Assembly (NCBI RefSeq): GCF_002007205.1 | Contig: NZ_LAZS01000008.1 | Location: 124,001 to 188,000, forward strand | From: Ensifer adhaerens | GTDB taxonomy: Bacteria > Pseudomonadota > Alphaproteobacteria > Rhizobiales > Rhizobiaceae | Length of the DNA: 64,000 bases | Direction: 5' to 3' | Shown here: positions 60,385-64,000 of the stretch, piece after piece | How positions within the stretch are numbered: the stretch's first letter is position 1 | How the letters are laid out: the number at the start of each line of letters is the position of its first letter | Notes under the pieces: generated by a model | Database searches by the model: none | What the model saw: only the letters and a program-made list of their open reading frames with translations | Told to the model about the DNA's origin: nothing | Position numbers and translations under genes: made by a program

Positions 60385-61665
60385 ATGCAACAGAACCTAC
60401 TTATCGACATCGCCCGCTGGTCCGAACGCCCCGGCCCGCGCGGCATTCCCTCCGTCTGCTCGGCCCACCCGCTGGTGATCGAAGCTGCCATGCTTCGCGC
60501 ACGCAAGGAAGATGCGGCGCTTTTGATCGAGGCGACCTGCAACCAAGTCAACCAGGATGGCGGCTATACCGGCATGACACCCGCCGATTTTACCCGCTTC
60601 GTCGCCGATATCGCCGATTGCGTTGCTTTCCCCAAGGACAAGATCATCCTTGGCGGCGACCATCTCGGCCCGAACCCGTGGAAGCACCTGCCGGCGGACG
60701 AAGCGATGGCCAAGGCCGAAACGATGATCGAGGCCTATGCGAAGGCCGGCTTCACCAAGCTGCATCTCGACACCAGCATGGGCTGCGCCGGCGAGCCGGT
60801 GGCGCTTCCCGATGCAGTGACCGCAGCGCGCGCAGCGCGGCTGGCGGCTGCCGCCGAAGCCGCCATTCGCGGTGAGAACGGCATCGCCCCCGTCTACATC
60901 ATCGGCACGGAAGTGCCGGTCCCGGGCGGCGCACTGGAAGAACTCGACACGCTGGAAGTCACCGCACCCGAGGCGGCGATCGAGACCGTGTCCATCCACC
61001 GCCAGGCGTTTGAAAAGGCCGGCGCTGCCGACGCCTTCGGACGTGTCGTCGGCGCTGTGGTCCAGCCGGGCGTCGAGTTTGGCAACGAGAACGTGATCGC
61101 CTATGACCGGGCGAAGGCGGCGAAGCTCAGCGCCACCCTGAAACAGCTCGACGGCGTCGTCTTCGAAGCGCACTCGACCGACTACCAGACACCAGAGGCG
61201 CTGCGCGATCTCGTTTCCGACGGCTTTGCCATTCTCAAGGTCGGCCCGGGTCTGACCTTCGCTCTGCGCGAGGCACTCTACGGCCTCGACCAGATCGCCG
61301 CCTTCCTCTTCCCTGAGGCACGCAAGCAGACGCTGGCGGCGGTCACGGAAAGCGTGATGCGCGACGAGCCTGCGAACTGGGGCAAGTATTACCACGGCTC
61401 GGCTGAGGCCCAGCGCCTGCAGCGGCATTTCTCCTACAGCGACCGCATCCGCTATTACTGGCCGCACCCGAAGGTCGCCGCCGCCGTCGAAGAACTTCTG
61501 GCGCTGCTCGATGGCGTCACCATCCCGGAAACGCTAATCAGTCAGTATCTCCCGGGCAGCTACGAGCGCGTGCGCGATGGCGAAGTTGCGGCACAAGCAA
61601 AACCGCTGGCACTTGCTGCCGTCGACCGGGTTCTCGAGGATTATTTTGCAGCCTGCCGCGCTTAG
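60385..61665 (+). CDS. GatZ/KbaZ-like protein, probable D-tagatose 6-phosphate 4-epimerase
   Basis: A 426-residue PF08013 protein. In E. coli, GatZ/KbaZ is a chaperone-like subunit of tagatose-bisphosphate aldolase. In Agrobacterium, a homologue in a kinase-linked operon converts D-tagatose 6-phosphate to D-fructose 6-phosphate. No GatY/KbaY aldolase partner lies nearby, which favours the epimerase role. Motifs include IPSVCSAHPLVIEAA, EATCNQVNQDGGYTGMTPADF, GGDHLGPNPW and HLDTSMGCAGEPVAL. It starts 5 bases after the kinase stop. Confidence 0.85.
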   Translation: MQQNLLIDIARWSERPGPRGIPSVCSAHPLVIEAAMLRARKEDAALLIEATCNQVNQDGGYTGMTPADFTRFVADIADCVAFPKDKIILGGDHLGPNPWKHLPADEAMAKAETMIEAYAKAGFTKLHLDTSMGCAGEPVALPDAVTAARAARLAAAAEAAIRGENGIAPVYIIGTEVPVPGGALEELDTLEVTAPEAAIETVSIHRQAFEKAGAADAFGRVVGAVVQPGVEFGNENVIAYDRAKAAKLSATLKQLDGVVFEAHSTDYQTPEALRDLVSDGFAILKVGPGLTFALREALYGLDQIAAFLFPEARKQTLAAVTESVMRDEPANWGKYYHGSAEAQRLQRHFSYSDRIRYYWPHPKVAAAVEELLALLDGVTIPETLISQYLPGSYERVRDGEVAAQAKPLALAAVDRVLEDYFAACRA

Positions 61666-61765
61666 CGTCAGGCCGTATGTTCGGTGAATATTTGCGAGCC
61701 GGTACTGCCTATCCCCTCGAAATGAACCTATAAACGAAATCAAAACAATATGGGGTACGGCGACC

Positions 61766-62803
61766 GTGGACAGACAGATCAAGACCATGGAGGATTTTTC
61801 GGAGTTCGTCGGCTTGTCGCGCCCGACGGTCTCGAAATACTTCAATGATCCGGGCTCGGTCCGCAAGAAAACCCGCGATGCCATAGAGGCGGCGATCAAG
61901 CAGTCGGGTTTTCGCCCGAACATCTTCGCCGTCAACCTGAACCGCCGCCGCACCAACATCCTCGGCGTCATCGTCCCGAACTCGACCGATCCCTTTTACA
62001 TGGCGCTGACGCGCCGGATCGAACACATCGCCAACCAGGCAGGGTTCCTTGCCTTCGTGCTCTCCTCCGACGGGCGGCCGGAGATGGAAGAGCGGGCGAT
62101 CGAGACCTTCAAGTCGATGAACGTCGCCGGCGCCATCATCGCGCCGCTCGGCGTGCAGTCTCACCACAAGACCCTTTCCGCGCTCGGCGCGAGCATCCCG
62201 CTGATTTATGTCGACTCGCCACTCGACGACAGCTCGTCCTTCGTCGGCACTGACAACCGCCAGAGCTTCCGTTTGATGGTCGATTATCTTTGCCGCTCCG
62301 GCAGCCCGCCCTGCTACTTCGGCATGCCGCCGGTCAACAACAACGCGATCGCCCGGCGCGACGCCTATCTGGAAGCGATGCAGCAGCTGAAGATGGAGCC
62401 GGCACTGGTCGAAACCACGCCGAATGCCGCCTGGGATTTCGAGAAGTTCGGCTTCGACGAGACGCTGCGCATCCTCGGCTCCGGTGGCTTTCCGACGCAG
62501 ACGGTACTCTGCGCCAACGACCGCGTCGCCTTCGGCGTGATTGCCGCCGCCTTCCAGTCGGGCCTCAAGGTCGGGCGTGATGCCGATGCCGATATCCGGG
62601 TTGCCGGCCACGACGACCATCCGCTGTCGCGCTACACCTGCCCGCCGCTGACGACGGTGGCGCAGAACTACAACGAGATCGGCCGGCTGGCGATCGAGCT
62701 CCTGCTGTTCAAGCTCGGGGAAACCACCGACAACGGCGGCGCCTTCCCCGAGGACGAGCGCATTCTCTTGAGCGCCGAGATCATGCTGCGCGGTTCGGCC
62801 TAG
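61766..62803 (+). CDS. LacI-family transcriptional regulator
   Basis: A 345-residue regulator. The HTH reads MEDFSEFVGLSRPTVSKYFNDPGSVRKKTRDAIEAAIKQSGFRPN with hinge residues FAVNLNRRRTNILGVIVPN. The effector domain is of the sugar-binding type I fold, with YVDSPLDDSSSFVGTDN and AGHDDHPLSRYTCPPLTTV. The start is GTG at 61766. It ends the tagatose-type cluster (100 bases after it) and is the probable local regulator. Confidence 0.9.
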   Translation: MDRQIKTMEDFSEFVGLSRPTVSKYFNDPGSVRKKTRDAIEAAIKQSGFRPNIFAVNLNRRRTNILGVIVPNSTDPFYMALTRRIEHIANQAGFLAFVLSSDGRPEMEERAIETFKSMNVAGAIIAPLGVQSHHKTLSALGASIPLIYVDSPLDDSSSFVGTDNRQSFRLMVDYLCRSGSPPCYFGMPPVNNNAIARRDAYLEAMQQLKMEPALVETTPNAAWDFEKFGFDETLRILGSGGFPTQTVLCANDRVAFGVIAAAFQSGLKVGRDADADIRVAGHDDHPLSRYTCPPLTTVAQNYNEIGRLAIELLLFKLGETTDNGGAFPEDERILLSAEIMLRGSA

Positions 62804-62882
62804 CAAGGTCGGGCGACCCGTTCTGTCCGAATGCGACCTCTCAGAAGAGCGCGCTCCAGACAGGCCCGGTTGCGCCGATCAA

Positions 62883-63500
62883 TCAGGACCGGCGCGCCAG
62901 CGCCAGCACCTGATCGGTCGTCAGGATATCGCCGAAGGTGTCATCGATCGTCGCCAACGACGCACGGTGCAGCAGCGCATGCGGAACGACGTCACCTTCC
63001 CCCGTATCGAGATCGCGTGTGGCGCAGGCATCCGAAGCGACGATGACGTTGAAGCCGAGCGGCACGGCATCGCGCGCTGCACCGGCAACGCAGGCATGGG
63101 TCATCAGCCCGGTGATGACCAACGTATCGACACCGGCTTGCTTCAGCTCTTCGCCAAGACCGGAGCTGGCAAAGACGCTGACCGACGACTTGCGCACCAC
63201 CGAATGGTTGGCAGCCGGCTGGATATCCCGATGAAACGCCGAGGTCTCGCTGTCTTCGGCGAAGACAGGGCTGCCGGCCGGCGTCACGTGCTTGATATGG
63301 TAGACCTTCATGCCTTCCGTATCGGCGCGCTCGATCAGCCGGCTTGCATTGGCGAGCGCCCTTTCGCCATCCGGGATCGGCATGCGGCCGGAAAAATATT
63401 CGTTCTGGAAGTCGATCGCCAGCAGCGCCGTCTTCTTGGGATTGAGGGTCTCCGGCGCAGGTGCACCGGCGATCGTGCGGATGGTCGGGTGTTGTGTCAT
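62883..63500 (-). CDS. Isochorismatase-like cysteine hydrolase
   Basis: A 205-residue hydrolase of the nicotinamidase/isochorismatase superfamily. Catalytic triad positions are visible: Asp in LLAIDFQNEYF, Lys in KSSVSVFASS or nearby, and Cys in VITGLMTHACVAGAARDA. AAGGA precedes the ATG at 63500. It is divergent from a GlxA-type regulator, which commonly controls such neighbours. The substrate (an amide or N-carbamoyl compound) is unknown. Confidence 0.88.
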   Translation of the reverse strand: MTQHPTIRTIAGAPAPETLNPKKTALLAIDFQNEYFSGRMPIPDGERALANASRLIERADTEGMKVYHIKHVTPAGSPVFAEDSETSAFHRDIQPAANHSVVRKSSVSVFASSGLGEELKQAGVDTLVITGLMTHACVAGAARDAVPLGFNVIVASDACATRDLDTGEGDVVPHALLHRASLATIDDTFGDILTTDQVLALARRS

Positions 63501-63624
63501 GGGCGGTTCCTTTCGCGTTTCAACGCCCGCGAAGATCGTCAAAGCGGCCTCATCACGAAAGTGGCCTGAACGACAATATGTGATAGGTTCCGGCCAACTT
63601 GCTAGGATCGGAATCGACCAGGAC

Positions 63625-64000
63625 ATGCACACCATCGCCATCGTCGCCTTCGAGGGCATCAGCCCGTTTCATCTCTCGGTGCCCTGCATCGTCTTCGGCG
63701 ACGACCTCTTGAAGCTCGGCGTGCCGCGCTACCGGCTGCTGATCGCGGGCGAAAAGGTCGGATCCATCCGCACCATGTCCGGCTTCAGCATCGAAGTGGA
63801 ACACGATCTCTCCAGCATTGCGGAGGCCGACACGATCATCGTGCCCGCCTGGGGTGCACCAGGCGACCGCCCGCCGGAAGCCCTGCTGGCTGCTCTGCGC
63901 GCTGCTCACGGTCGCGGCGCCCGGCTTGTCGGCCTCTGTCTCGGCACCTTCGTACTGGCCGAAGCGGGCCTGCTTGACGGGCGGACAGCCTCGACGCACT
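63625..64000 (+). CDS. GlxA-type AraC-family regulator (3' end beyond the window)
   Basis: The first 125 codons are present. They form a DJ-1/PfpI-like class I glutamine-amidotransferase domain: IAIVAFEGISPFHLSVPCIVFGDD at the start, ADTIIVPAWGAPGDRPP, and the nucleophile-elbow segment GLCLGTFVLAEAGLLDGRTASTH. An AraC-type double HTH should follow outside the window. This architecture is that of GlxA/FtrA-like activators. It is transcribed away from the cysteine hydrolase gene, its likely target. Confidence 0.85.
   Translation, partial: MHTIAIVAFEGISPFHLSVPCIVFGDDLLKLGVPRYRLLIAGEKVGSIRTMSGFSIEVEHDLSSIAEADTIIVPAWGAPGDRPPEALLAALRAAHGRGARLVGLCLGTFVLAEAGLLDGRTASTH

Overview
This is a high-GC window with rhizobial hallmarks, most likely from Ensifer/Sinorhizobium or a close relative in the Rhizobiaceae. 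The taxonomic signs are a RIME-type palindromic element, many ABC solute uptake operons with their own LacI, SorC, MarR-like or LysR regulators, a RopB/Omp25-type porin-like protein, DUF1127 and COG3492-type proteins, and coenzyme B12 riboswitches ahead of B12-independent isoenzymes. No tRNA, rRNA, CRISPR array, prophage or intact insertion sequence was seen. Codon usage looks uniform, and the window is nearly gap-free coding sequence.

Layout. 1-8640: a TonB-dependent siderophore receptor cut by the left edge, a DEDDh exonuclease, and a 1517-residue autotransporter built from an IPT domain, a cadherin-like domain and eight He_PIG repeats. 8890-10800: a chemotaxis receptor. 11086-22415: a divergent peptide/oxoproline locus, with a fused hydantoinase/5-oxoprolinase on one side and a MarR-like regulator, a dipeptide-type ABC transporter and an M14 peptidase on the other; a nested palindrome sits between them. 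22768-26666: an FkbM methyltransferase, an OmpR/histidine kinase pair and an outer-membrane barrel protein. 26743-37871: a polyol-type operon (ABC transporter, SorC regulator, aldo-keto reductase, GlpD/EryB-like dehydrogenase, LsrF/DhnA-like aldolase, LyxK-like kinase) with a divergent LacI regulator. 37934-43323: a UgpBAEC-like transporter with a metallophosphoesterase, behind a candidate PHO box.

43554-53132 is the B12-responsive region. It holds a LysR regulator, a DUF1127 protein, a cobalamin riboswitch with metE and a double-hotdog thioesterase, then a second cobalamin riboswitch with nrdHIEF (class Ib ribonucleotide reductase). The nrd promoter also carries an NrdR box and a perfect DnaA 9-mer. 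Both riboswitches precede the B12-independent version of an enzyme, which fits an organism that also owns B12-dependent MetH and NrdJ elsewhere. 53215-55648: a Bcr/CflA efflux pump with a divergent TetR regulator and tandem operators, then acylphosphatase. 55943-62803: an RbsBAC-type transporter with a tagatose-type kinase and a PF08013 protein, probably D-tagatose 6-phosphate 4-epimerase, and a LacI regulator. 62883-64000: a cysteine hydrolase and the start of a divergent GlxA-type AraC regulator, cut by the right edge.

Nothing here is a clearly new defence or mobile system. The best leads for new biology are the polyol operon of unknown substrate, the oxoprolinase/M14/ABC locus, the layered control of nrdHIEF including a 20-codon ORF behind its riboswitch, the PHO-box-linked Ugp/phosphoesterase operon, and the paired LysR-type motifs that link the DUF1127 gene to metE. 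All calls rest on reading the sequence by eye; no database search was run.
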